Positions 14,001 through 24,558 of a DNA stretch of 64,000 nt are shown here, one piece after another. A program made the position numbers and the translations under genes. This DNA is from Karstenula rhodostoma CBS 690.94 (taxonomy: Eukaryota; Ascomycota; Dothideomycetes; Pleosporales; Didymosphaeriaceae), in NCBI GenBank assembly GCA_010093485.1, contig MU001492.1, forward strand, positions 924,557-988,556, in the 5' to 3' direction. The notes under the pieces are model-generated. The model was not told where the DNA came from and made no database searches. It saw only the letters and a list, made by a program, of their open reading frames with translations. Each line of letters opens with the position of its first letter. Within the stretch, counting starts at the first letter, position 1.

Positions 14001-17000
14001 AATACTAACTAATAGGATACTAACTTTAAGAAAAAGGATATTTAACTTTAATAAGTATAATTACTCTATAGGGAATACTCCTCTATAAAGGAGTTTAAAA
14101 TCCCTATAAAGTTTATAATATTATCTATCTCTCTAGTATAGGCTACCTTCTAGAACTATAGTAATTATTAATTATTTTTAGTAGAGTTTATTCTAGATAA
14201 GGACTTTATTATAATATACTATATATCTTTAAATAAGGATAGTAATAAAACTAAATTACTAGAGTCTAGAAATAAAAGTTAGTAATTAACTAAGTCTAGT
14301 ATTAAGGATAATACTCTAGTATATAGATATAGTAATAAGTTACTATATAATAATAAATTATTACTAGAGAAATTAACTACCTTTACTAAACCTAATTCTA
14401 CTAGAGATTTTAGTAAATAAGCTATTAAGAAACTCTTATAAGAGCTAAGGATTAAACTAAAAAACTATCTAAAGGATTAAGTTATTACTATCTTCTACTC
14501 TATAAAGTAGCTTTAATATAAAGAAAATTTATATAAGATAAATAAAATACTATTTAATTTAGAACTACTACCTCTAGAGAAACCCCCTAAGTATTAAATA
14601 CTAATAAGGGAATAGCTCCTTAAGGTTAGTATTAATATTTTAATTATTTTTACTATAGTATTTATAATTAGTATATAAAGTATAGAAATTAGCTCTATTA
14701 GTTAATATAAGTTACTTAAACTTATAGAAGCTAAGTATTATAAAAAAAAAGCTATAGTTAACTTTTTAAAAAAGTTTTAAAAATAACTACTAGTAGAACT
14801 TAAAACTAAGCTTCCCTACTATAGATAAGTAGGGATAGATATTTCTTACTTTAGTAAATAAAAGGTAAATACCTTACCCCTATAATAGAAAGGTATTAAT
14901 TATAATATTATTCTTACTAAGGATATTAGTATTTTAAAGACCTCCCTACTATATCTTATATCCCTTAATAAGCTAAAATTACTATATCTATATATTTAGA
15001 ATATAGTAAAGAAAGGGTTTATCTCCTTTAGTAATATTAGCTTCGCCTCCCCTATCTTATATATAAAGAAGTCTAGAAAGGGGTAGTATCTTTATATTAA
15101 TTATAGGAGACTTAATAGTATTACTAAAAAAAAATATTACTTTTATATTACTACTAAAGAAAACTCTTATATACCTATCTAGAATATATATATTTACTAA
15201 ACTAGACCTATAATAAGTCTTTTACTATATATAACTTACTAAATATACCTTTAACCTCTCTATATTTTAAATTTAATATAATAACTTTAAGTATAATATT
15301 CTTCCTTTTAGTATAACTAATAGACTAGTATTATTCTAATACTTTATTAATATAATTCTAGTTAATATAATTAACTTAATTTATATAGTTTATATTAATA
15401 ATATTCTTATCTACTCTAAGGACCCCCTAGAGTATAAGGCTTATATATTTAAAGTTATTAAATAGCTAAAAGAGTACTATCTCTATTATAATATTAAGAA
15501 AAGTAAATTTATTATTTAAGAAATTAAATTCCTAGGCTTTATTATTACTACTAATAGGATCTATAAGGACCCTAAGAAGGAAATTATAATATAGAACTAA
15601 AAAAAGTCTACTAGCCTCTATACCCTCTAATCCTTTTTAGAATTCTATAACTACTATTAGACTTACCTTAAAAACTATAAATATATTATTTAACCCCTTA
15701 CTAAGCTAACTAAAAAAGATACCTAGTATAAGTTTAAAAATAAGAAATATACTATTTTTTAAGTTATAAAAAATCTTTTCTACTTAGATAATTTTATTAT
15801 ATAGTACTCCCCCTATTATAAGATATAGATAGAAACTAATACTAGTAATAGTATTATTATAGAAGCTATCTTATAGATATAAGATAATAGAATTTAGAAA
15901 CTTTTTAGTTTCTACTTATATAAAATAAAACTAGTAGAGATAAATTATAATATTTATAATAAAGAAATACTTACTATTATAGGTAGGTTATATATATAGT
16001 ATATCTAGCTTATTAGTCTATAGTTAAAAGAGCTATTTACTATTATTATAGACTATTATATACTTAAATACTTCTTTATAAAGTAAGAACTTATACCCTA
16101 CTAAATTTATTAGTTAGAAGTATTATCCTAGTATAACTATATAATTATATTTTACCCTAGATCTATAAATATTATAGCTAATATACTATTATAGAAATAG
16201 AAAAAACTAGTTATATAGAAGGTAAAAGCTAAATTAGCCTATATAATATACTTCTTCCCCTAATAATAAAATATTACTAATAATAATACTAATAATAAGA
16301 ATTATAAAGTAGTAATATTAGTTACTACTATTAAGCTAAACTAGTAGAGTAAAAAAACTAAATTATAAAACTCTTTTATTATATTAATAGACTACCTACT
16401 TAAAATAAATTATACTAACCTAATTTTAGAACTATTTTAAGAAGTTATTTTTAAACTAAATAGTAAATATAATAGAATACCTTTTAGGCTTCTTTTATAC
16501 TAAGACTATCTAGTTATCCCTAAAACTAGTTAGCTTTAAATAATCCTTATTAATATAGTTTACTCCTACTAGATAACTATATACCTTAGTACTAAAAAGA
16601 CTTATAAACTTATCTAAGAATTATATTATTAGAGCTATATATATATAGATATTAAATAGTTTATATAAAATTATAAAATCTACTACTAAACTAAGCCCCC
16701 TTATAATAAGAAGTTAGGCCTACTTTAACTACTACCTATTCTAGAGGCTATATAATAAAATATCTTTATAGACTTTAAAAGCTTTCTACTAGACTATAAG
16801 GGCTTTAATAATATTATAGTTTATATATACTATTTAAATAAATATACCTTTTTACTACTATACTATAAAATAATTACTATAAAATAGGTTACCTCTTTTT
16901 ACTACTAGTATATCTAGAGGATTTTTAGTATCTCTAAATCTATTATATTAGATTAAGGGCTATAGTTTACTTTTAATTTTACTAGTAAACTATATTACCT

Positions 17001-18450
17001 TATAGATATATAGTAGAAATTTATATTTATAGATTATATCTAAATAGATAGCTAAACTAAGATATATAATAAATATATTAATTAGTATCTCTATTTATTT
17101 ATTAATAAATTTTAGAATAACTAGTTAGATCTACTCTCTTTAATAGACTAGGTATAAGCCTTTTTACCTAATAAATCTACTAGTTTTTCTTTATATAAAA
17201 TTAAGTTTAGCTATAAAGCTAAAGTCTTTTAGGACTAGAAGAATAGAGTTAGATTATTTAAAAACTCTCCTAATAATATTAGCTCTAAGTAAGTCTATAA
17301 GTTTATTACTATTTATTTTAAAGTTATTACTTAGGTCTATAACTAGGCCTATTAGAACCTTATTATAGTATAAAACTTAATAATAAAATAAGCTAATAAA
17401 TACTACTAATTATTTAACTTTATTATTAGTAACTTTATTTATATTACTCTAAAAGGCTTTTTAATATTATATCCCTCTATTAAGCTTAATAAGTAAATAT
17501 ATAGTTTATACTATATTATAGGGATAAAAGGGTTATCCTATAAGTTTAAATTACTATTATATATAAAAGTTTACTTAGTATTTTATATAGACTATCTTTA
17601 GAAAGTATCTAATAACCTACTTTCTAGATAATACTAACTATAGGAACTACTAATTAAAATTAATAATACTCTTAAGTAGGAGGTATTACTTATTTATAAT
17701 AGCTAACTAAGTTAAGGAAAACTCTAATACTAAATAGTATAGTAAGGCTATAACCTAAATAATATATAGTATTTAGTATCTAATTTTAGAAATATTCTAA
17801 AGCTAGTAGATAACTTTTATAATACTAATCTTTAGATAGCTAGACCTCCTAAGCGCCTAGATACTTAAAAAAAAGCTACCTTTAATAAAGTATTCTTAGA
17901 TAGTAATTCTAAAGATAATATATCTATTAAGGTAAGTAGTTAATAAAGAATTATCTAAAAATAGACTAATTAGTATAGTAGTTTAATCTAAATAACCTAT
18001 CTAGTATCTATAAAATATATTTACCTTATATTTCTTAATACTATAAAGGATTAAACTTTATATATTAAATACTTTAAGCCTTTAACTATAATAAGGAATT
18101 TAAGGTTTTAAACTAGATCTTAACCTCTTCTTATAGAATTAGGGAACCCTATATAATATATATATAATAGCATATAACTAACTACTTAGAAAAATTCTAA
18201 ATAAAGGTATTTTTATATAGGAAATTATAGAGCCCTATATAATTATACTAGAGTAGGATACTCTAATCTAGTCTATAACTATATAAGTTTAATAAGAAAT
18301 TTTTTAAGAGTATAAAAGATATTTTTTTTTATTTTTATTTTTTTTTTTCTTTTTAGACTAATTTATTCTTTTCTTTTTTTTTATAAATATAGGTATTCTT
18401 ATAGTCCTTAGGGACTATTAAGATTCTAAATCACGCTTAAAGGGGGGTAG

Positions 18451-18696
18451 TATAAGAGTTAATTTAATCTAAAATTAAATCCCCTTATAGAATATTTACC
18501 TATCTTTAAGTTTAGGCCTTATCTAGTAGTCTATATATAAATTAGTTAGTAGATTTTAAATATCTAGTATATAGAGAGTCCCTCTCTAGAACTCTCTCTA
18601 TTTTAGTATTTTAAGTTTAGTTTTAATTTATATAGTTTCTTCTATCTATCTAATTCTAAGAGTGTTTACTCTATTTAGTTATATTCTAGCCTTATA
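18451..18696 (+). repeat. 3' LTR of gypsy copy A
   Basis: This is the partner of 10,557-10,802, with the same ends and a 246-bp length. It follows the polypurine run and is followed directly by the CTATT duplication. Confidence 0.92.
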
Positions 18697-18871
18697 CTAT
18701 TACTAAAATATAAAATAGATATAATTTAATAAATAAAAATCTAAACTTTATTATATAAATATATAATATTATACTAGTTAAGTTTAATTAGTATTTATTA
18801 GCTATTAGGTATATTTCTTATACCTTAAATAAATTTATATTCTATTCTAGATAATTAACTATAATACTATA

Positions 18872-18875
<4 letters not shown>

Positions 18876-18906
<31 letters not shown>
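18876..18906. repeat. Poly-T tract
   Basis: A run of about 31 T is followed by (TTA)n and (CTA)n triplets. The same flanking text (ACTAGAAGTATAGTAGTAGAT) also occurs near 10,300, 10,385, 18,930 and 19,280, so it forms part of a local duplicated unit that brackets gypsy copy A. Confidence 0.8.
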
Positions 18907-18908
<2 letters not shown>

Positions 18909-19425
18909 TATTATTACTACTACTACTACTAGAAGTATAGTAGTAGATCTACTAATATATCTCTTTTTTACTAATTTTCCCTCCCCCTTTACTACTACTA
19001 CTACTTAGAGACTAATAAGTCCTTAAAAGTAATTATTTACCTATTCTAAAGCCTTTATATATCTAATAGTATAAAGTATAAATTTATAAAAAAGAAACTA
19101 TATAGAAACTACTACTATTACTATCTATTCCTACTAGTATAATTTATAAAAATATATTAATAAAAGTATATATTTAAATAGCTATTTCTATACTTTAAAT
19201 AAATTTATATTTTATTTTAAGTAGTTAACTATAATACTATAGCTCCCTTTTTTTCCTTTTTACTACTATTACTATTATTACTAGAAGTATAATAGTAGAT
19301 TTACTAATATATTTTTTTTTTATTAGTTTCTTCTTTTCTTTCTCCCTTTATTACTACTACTATCTAGAAATTAATATATTTTTAGAAGTAATTATTTATC
19401 TATTCTAAAGCCTTTATATATTTAT

Positions 19426-19623
19426 AAGCTCTTATACTAGTAATAACTATTAGTATAAAACTAGATAATAAGTTTTTATACTAGTAGTAACTATTAGTAT
19501 AAAACTAGATAATAAACTTTTATACTAATAGTAACTATTAGTATAAAACTAGATAATAAGCTCTTATACTAGTAGTAATTATTAGTATAAAACTAGATAA
19601 TAAACTCTTATACTAGTAGTAAA
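19426..19623. repeat. 44-bp tandem repeat, about 4.5 copies
   Basis: The unit contains ATTAGTATAAAACTAGATAA and CTTATACTAGTAGTAA. Units start at 19,426 and 19,470 and continue at 44-bp spacing. The array abuts the less mutated TIR end at 19,640. Confidence 0.88.
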
Positions 19624-19639
19624 TAGTATATATATATAT

Positions 19640-19802
19640 AGTATATACACCCTTTTTAGTTAGCCTGCGCACAGACGCTAGGCGCGCCTTAGCTACTTTT
19701 TTAGTCCCCCTTTATTCGTGCATTGGTAAAGCACAACGCGCCTTTTTATCCCCCCTACTTTATTGAGTTACCCTACCTTATAGTGAATCTCTATAATATA
19801 TA
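19640..19802 (-). mobile_element. RIP-spared TIR end of the transposon family
   Basis: This is an inverted copy of the terminus at 6,328, but it keeps GCGC, GCACA and TGCATTGGTAAAG, with many intact CA, TG and CG sites. The other copies read TATA at the matching places. It is the least mutated copy of the family in the window and shows what the terminus looked like before RIP. Confidence 0.75.
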
Positions 19803-19883
19803 TAGTATATTATAAAAAGTTTTTTAGAAGAGTTATATAGATATATATATTTATATATATTTAAACCTATACTATCTAGAATA

Positions 19884-19935
19884 TATAGGTATATATAGGT
19901 ATATATAGGTATATATAAATATATATAGATATACT
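19884..19935. repeat. Short ATATATAGGT tandem repeat
   Basis: Three to four 10-bp units ATATATAGGT are followed by degenerate ATATATA units. This is a simple-sequence repeat in otherwise featureless AT-rich DNA. Confidence 0.7.
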
Positions 19936-20880
19936 AGATTTATATAAAATCTCTATAAAAGAGAATTTCTTTATTCTTTAATAATATTTATAATATTAAA
20001 GCTATAATTATAATTTTTTAATAAGTTTATAGAGAAACTCTTATATAATTTTATTAATAGAAAATATTATATTTTTTTTTATATAATTATCTAATAAAAT
20101 AAGAAATAGCCTATTTAGGGCTAGTTTAAATATATATTATATAACATTTTATTATTAATATAATCTATATATATTATATAATTATATTTTTAAATAAAAT
20201 TCTTAAACTATTCTATAATAATAGAGTTATTAATAAAGTAAATAAAGAAACTAGTTTTCTATACTAAATTACTAGTTTTGGCTTAATTTAATTCTTTAAA
20301 TATATTATAAAACTATATTTTTTATATTTTTAATATAATAAAACTTATTATTTTAGGTTAAGGTATAATTTCTATAGATATTACTAGTATAACTAACCTA
20401 TTATATTATTATATAGTAATAAGGTCTTTAAAGTTTTAAATTTATAATTTTTTTATTTTTTTTACTTACTAAGCTACTTACTAATATATTATTAATTTAT
20501 ATAAATATATATAGGCTATAGATATATATATATATACCTATAAAAATATAGGGCTAACTAGTATACCTAGGGCGCCTAGTGTATATAATTATATATAAGT
20601 ATATATAGAACTATACTAGCTACCTATATATACTAGCGAGGTAAAAACTTTTTATAATATAATATTTAAGTATATATTCTTAGAGAAGATAATAGATTCT
20701 TATTTCTTATATATATATTACTACTATACTAATAGTTACTATTAGTATAAGAGAAAGCTATAGTATAAGAATATAAAATTATATATATTCTATTATATAA
20801 AATATTCCTTTTAGGGATATTTTATATTTAAAGAGGGAAACTTTTTCTTATTTATAAGATTTATTACTTATTTTAACTAA

Positions 20881-20965
20881 AGTTTCCCTATATAGGGATA
20901 TAATATACCTATATAGGGATATAATATATCTATCTAGATAAATATATCCCTATTATAGGGAAACT
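20881..20965. repeat. 85-bp inverted repeat at the isochore border
   Basis: The arms AGTTTCCCTATATAGGGATA and TATCCCTATTATAGGGAAACT are near-perfect inverted copies of about 22 bp around an AT-rich centre. The start lies in the AT-rich block and the end is the last AT-rich base before normal composition begins at about 20,966. It could be a tiny MITE or a hairpin remnant of one. Confidence 0.7.
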
Positions 20966-21640
20966 CTGGCTATAGTGTAGTTAGTTGGTTTGGTGGATGA
21001 TTAGCTTTTCGTTTGAGGAGGGCTGGATCGCCCAGAACGGCGTATTAACCTGAGACCAGCCATTTTGCATTGATTACAGATATTAAATATTCCATGGCAG
21101 TGAGGATGATGATATAAACAACTCGACATCTTGTGGGAAGAGGACAACGCTGATAATGACACAGAACATTGCCTTAGCCAACCATTGTACATGACATGCC
21201 GGTCTCTGTCCGAAAGACTGTGGTACATATGCTTTGTATATGAGGTTCAATTGAGTTGGCCCAGACTACTGTTTAGCTCCTTGTATTCGAAGTCTACATC
21301 CTCACTCCATGAGAGAAACTGGAACCAAGCGACTCAAATGAAGCAGTGCACATCTAGCGCGGCCAATCGCCACGTTGCGATTCACCATTCACTTTCAGCG
21401 CGTCCCTTCACATTTATGACGCGTTTGAGGTGAGGAGCGCGAACGCGTCAAATACAAACGCATGCCGCTAACGGTGAAGCACCTGGGATCACTTGTTCCC
21501 CAACTCTTCTTCACGCTCCACTTTCTTTACTGCACACTACACGCGCAGCTCACCCGTTCTGCTTTATCTCCTCTCACATCGCACGTTGCGCGCAACACAG
21601 ATCACTGACCTTCTAACCGTTTCCATAGACCTCTTCTGCA
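20966..21640. other. Intergenic / 5' flank of the first gene
   Basis: Base composition changes to normal at about 20,966. I see no convincing gene: the short ORFs here lack splice or codon support. The last 150 bases before 21,641 are pyrimidine-rich, as usual for a fungal promoter and 5' UTR. Confidence 0.6.
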
Positions 21641-23062
21641 ATGTCAGCAATCGCATCCCACTCCAACAGTATCGCAAGCTTCACACATGACTCCACTGAA
21701 GCCACGGAGTCGCCATATGTCAAGCGGTACGCGGAGGTCCTACGGGGACTTGACAACCCCTTTGCACAGTTCTTGAAGAAGCTACATGGTGTTTCGGGTA
21801 CCGTCAAAGTCGGCCACGCTTCTGGAATCGGTAGCTATTCGATCATAGCTGAGGCCGGTGAGTGAATTTTCGGTGCAGTGCTGCAGAATTTTCAAGTTAA
21901 CGAATATGAAAACAGAAGCGTCGGAGGCTTTACAGATGCTTTACCATGATGCCGAGCATCCCCGTTTCAAGGACAATTGGGCTCGCGCGCTGACTTACCG
22001 CTACCGCCCGCTCCAAGAGGCTACGCCGACCAACCGGGCAGACAACACCATTCAGGAAGTTATCCAGCACGCAGAAGACTGGGTAGATGCGCTCTATGAA
22101 GCCATGTGCAACGTAGACAACGTCTACAATAAGGCTACCAGCATCGAGCTCTCAATGTTCAATTCGCCATCGCTGGATAAGAAGGCTGTCGAGGCCGCGT
22201 GTCGATCGATCCTGGTAAACACTGCCATAAAACAGAAGGGTTCGTGTAACTGATCGAAACCAGATTGCCCTCATCCATCGTTGTGTTATCGGGTTTTGCG
22301 GTCTCAGACCATGTCCTGTCGGTTCTGCGCGCGAGGACAAGAAGCTGACGTGCAAAGAGCGCCTGCTCGCCGTCGTAAATGCGCTAAAGGTGAGTACATG
22401 TTTCCTTACCGTCTTGTAGACGAGATTCTGATGCTACCATAGGTCGACAAGAGAATCTGCAAGGATGTCGTGACCGAGGATTCCAAGGTTTTCCAACTCG
22501 TACACGCTCCGTTTGCGCTTCTCAGGGTGAGTCCTATTGCGCGTGGCTGTCTGCTTTTGCTCCTAATCACACATCGCAGACCAAGAAGAGCCAAGAGAAG
22601 GGTAACGACGTGAAGCGGGACCTGCTCGCTGCAGGCACCGCAGCCCGTCGCAAAGCCCAGGAGTCCTCCGCACCCCCCGAGAACCCGCCGGCAGCCGTCT
22701 CGATGAGTTTGGGCCCAGCATCCGATGCTCTCCCAACGAGCGAGACTCTGACACCAGTCTTGCTAGATGCTACACCTGCACCTCTGGCTCCGTCCACTAC
22801 GGCGAGCCCATGCTCGCTCCCCGGAGGTTTGAGCGTGTTGACTTCGTTGGGCTTCGCCACCTTGAACGAGGAGCGCATTTCGAAAAAGCGCAACCGTGTT
22901 GATGTGGCAGATAGCGACTTCAAGGGAGCTAAGCGCGCTCGCGAGAAGGTAATCAAGGATAAAAAAGTTACCCGAGGTGCTGTCAAGCTCGAGTCGGATG
23001 CTGATCAAGATCTTGTTTACATCGAGACCAAACGGTCTGCTCCGCTCTCGAAGCTCGATTAG
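21641..23062 (+). CDS. Conserved-looking protein of unknown function, five exons, nuclear signal likely
   Basis: Exons are 21,641-21,857, 21,916-22,214, 22,264-22,389, 22,443-22,526 and 22,580-23,062, giving 402 aa. Introns are 49-58 nt with GT..AG ends, and TAAC/CTAAT-type branch sites are visible. Intron 2 is uncertain. A GTGTAA donor at 22,244 with the strong acceptor TCTCAG at 22,307 keeps the frame (397 aa), and an acceptor at 22,335 also does. Start ATG 21,641 opens the first in-frame exon. The N-terminal half (to about residue 240) looks helical and soluble, without a signal peptide or membrane segment. Next comes a Pro/Ser/Ala-rich stretch, then a Lys/Arg-rich C-terminus (SKKRNR, GAKRAREK, KDKK) typical of nuclear localisation signals. 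I do not recognise the family. RNA reads would settle the exons. Confidence 0.7.
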
Positions 23063-24300
23063 GGATGCTGGAAAATGGAAGCGCTCTTGGTGTCTGGGAG
23101 ATGCTACGACGAGTGAGAGTGACTGGTATGAGGCAAGGATTCGGGACCTCTTCGCCCATTGTTGAATGACGGTACTCGTTGGGATTTCTGAAGGTTGTAA
23201 TCCTTTGTGGATAAATTGGATACCTTGCGACGGGCTGTTGTGGGTTGCTCGATGCAAACAGCAAAAGATAGCGGTTGTGATGTTGGTCATCTGCGTCAAC
23301 AATCATTCTTCAGGAAGGCGCAAGCTAATTTCACGTCGTGTCGAGCACTTTCCAATCAAAGCACGCTGGAAAAAATATCTTAGTAGGTTGTTCAAAAGCA
23401 CTTTGGTATTTGCGAAAGCCACATGAACTTATTAATGCTCTCTTTATGTGCATTTCGAGGGAGAGCATCGCCAAATATGTCTTTGTAGTACTTGTTCAGG
23501 AATATTGTAGAACACCGCCACAAAACTTTGAGTGCTCGTGCTTCTCATGGGCCAAATTACCACCAGCACTCGGACGGCGGAAACGATTATCTCTTTTGAC
23601 CATTGCATCGTCGACAACTTGTCTAGAGTGGGACAGGGACTGATCTTGCGGGTCGGCAGTCCATATTTGTCTATCACTTTACGGGACACTACTTTGTAGT
23701 TTGAGTCAACAATCAGAAAACCACAAGACTATCTGTGTGTGTCTGCATCTGGAGCTACAACAACCCAGTCCGACTCTTGAATAGTTACACTTTCCTTCTG
23801 TTGTTATTAAACTGGTACAGCATCCCGTTTGGCTTGATTAAAACATAGTGACGTGCAATAGCGATGCAATCATCGACGGGTGCGCCATATAGCCCACGCG
23901 AGGTTCCCTAAGATTTGCGACGCACAAGCAGTATTGCCGAGACGCAGAGTCTGGAGTACACTTTAAACGAGCGGATTCAATATGCATATAAAAATGGGAT
24001 GTGCAAGAGCGATTTCATAGAAACTTTGCTTCAAACACTGTGATGGTGATGGGAACATGACGGGCTGTGGGTTCGAACTCCGAAACATACCCGAGCCCAC
24101 CTCAGCAAGCTTGCCCCGCCCTTTGATGGCATATTGCTCTGCGCCACCATAATAATGTGGTTTGAGGGCTGATTGGCCCTACTGTGACAAGTTTGTTCTG
24201 TGCAATAGGTCGCCGAACAATGAACATTTTGGGTACATATTGTTACAAATTTACTTCTCGGTCATCAATCGCATCGATTGATGTTTCAGCTCAACCCACA
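23063..24300. other. 1.2-kb intergenic stretch without a supported gene
   Basis: This holds the 3' flank of the preceding gene and the upstream region of the tRNA. Several ORFs of 60-100 codons exist, but none has a plausible start context, domain or splice continuation. A GGTTCGAACTCC string near 24,071 resembles a tRNA T-loop but has no stems (see rejected items). Confidence 0.6.
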
Positions 24301-24389
24301 GGTTGTGTAGTGTAGTGGTGATCACTCCGGATTTTGAAGCTTCTGCGCATCGCCTTCCGGCAACCCCGGTTCGAGCCCGGGCACGACCT
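24301..24389 (+). tRNA. tRNA-Gln (anticodon TTG) with a 17-nt intron
   Basis: The acceptor stem GGTTGTG (24,301-24,307) pairs with CACGACC (24,382-24,388), with one G-T wobble. The D-arm reads GTGTAGTGGTGATCAC. The anticodon stem is CCGGA (24,327-24,331) with TCCGG (24,356-24,360), and the anticodon TTG is at 24,334-24,336. The intron 24,338-24,354 sits after base 37, the canonical place. The T-arm is CCCGGTTCGAGCCCGGG. The D-arm and T-arm text matches known fungal tRNA-Gln. A TTTT run at 24,393-24,396 is the likely Pol III terminator. Splicing would need the tRNA endonuclease. The identity Gln(UUG) reads CAA codons. Confidence 0.95.
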
Positions 24390-24392
24390 TCA

Positions 24393-24396
24393 TTTT
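24393..24396 (+). terminator. RNA polymerase III T-run terminator
   Basis: TTTT four bases after the tRNA discriminator base is the minimal Pol III stop signal in fungi. Confidence 0.7.
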
Positions 24397-24558
24397 GCAT
24401 TCCTCCAAGAATGTGCCACATAAAATAGGAAGCCTCTTTTTTGGCATCTACGTGCATCAAACAGAATCCAAAAAAACAGTTTGCTACAGAAAACAAAATC
24501 ATCGTAGATATGCGAGAAGTTCAATATTATATTTATATATGTAGTACCTACATCGGTT

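Larger units (their letters stand above)
10557..18696 (+). mobile_element. Complete RIP-inactivated Ty3/gypsy LTR retrotransposon (copy A)
   Basis: The element is bounded by 246-bp LTRs that begin TATAAGG and end CCTTATA, that is TGTAAGG...CCTTACA after RIP of the canonical TG...CA ends. It is flanked by a perfect 5-bp target duplication, CTATT, at 10,552-10,556 and 18,697-18,701. A purine run (AAAGGGGGG) precedes the 3' LTR. Reading through RIP stops, a gypsy reverse transcriptase is visible at about 14,940-15,450, including the line YRRLNSITKKKYY. RNase H should follow, and an integrase core lies at about 16,680-16,870. The family is Ty3/gypsy by domain order RT then integrase. Stops occur throughout, so it is dead. 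Confidence 0.93.
6328..19802. mobile_element. Apparent TIR element enclosing a nested gypsy element
   Basis: The left end (from about 6,328: TATTATAGAGATTTACTATAA, then GGTAGGGTAACTTAATAAAG) and the right end (19,640-19,802) are inverted copies of each other over about 165 bp. Both contain the complement pair TAAAGGGGGACTAAAAAAGTAGC and its reverse. Subtracting the 8,140-bp nested gypsy element leaves about 5.3 kb. I could not recognise a transposase. The same termini occur at 33,941-34,352, 49,776-49,989 and 53,340. A target duplication cannot be read clearly here. The two ends could instead belong to separate insertions. Confidence 0.55.
1..20965. repeat. Left AT-rich, RIP-degraded transposon block
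   Basis: This block is made almost wholly of A and T, and CA and TG dinucleotides are nearly absent on both strands. Former coding regions are full of TAA and TAG codons, and no usable ORF exists. This matches RIP in filamentous ascomycetes, which converts CpA to TpA in repeated DNA. Rare surviving CA/TG sites can be seen near 6,665, 6,767, 7,597, 10,892, 18,172, 18,432 and 18,663. Within it I can delimit a gypsy element, a TIR element and tandem arrays, listed separately. The stretches 240-4,230, 4,550-6,327, 8,060-10,556 and 19,803-20,880 hold degraded repeat DNA that I could not assign. A centromeric or subtelomeric position is possible but not shown. Confidence 0.9.

Noticed and set aside
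1..20965. Mitochondrial DNA insertion as the cause of high AT
   Set aside because: Retrotransposon domains and LTRs are present, CA/TG depletion is specific, and no mitochondrial gene is recognisable.
21131..21433. 100-codon ORF upstream of the first gene
   Set aside because: No domain, poor start context and no splice continuation. It probably lies in the promoter.
24050..24090. GGTTCGAACTCC string resembling a tRNA T-loop
   Set aside because: No T-stem, acceptor stem or anticodon arm can be paired around it on either strand.
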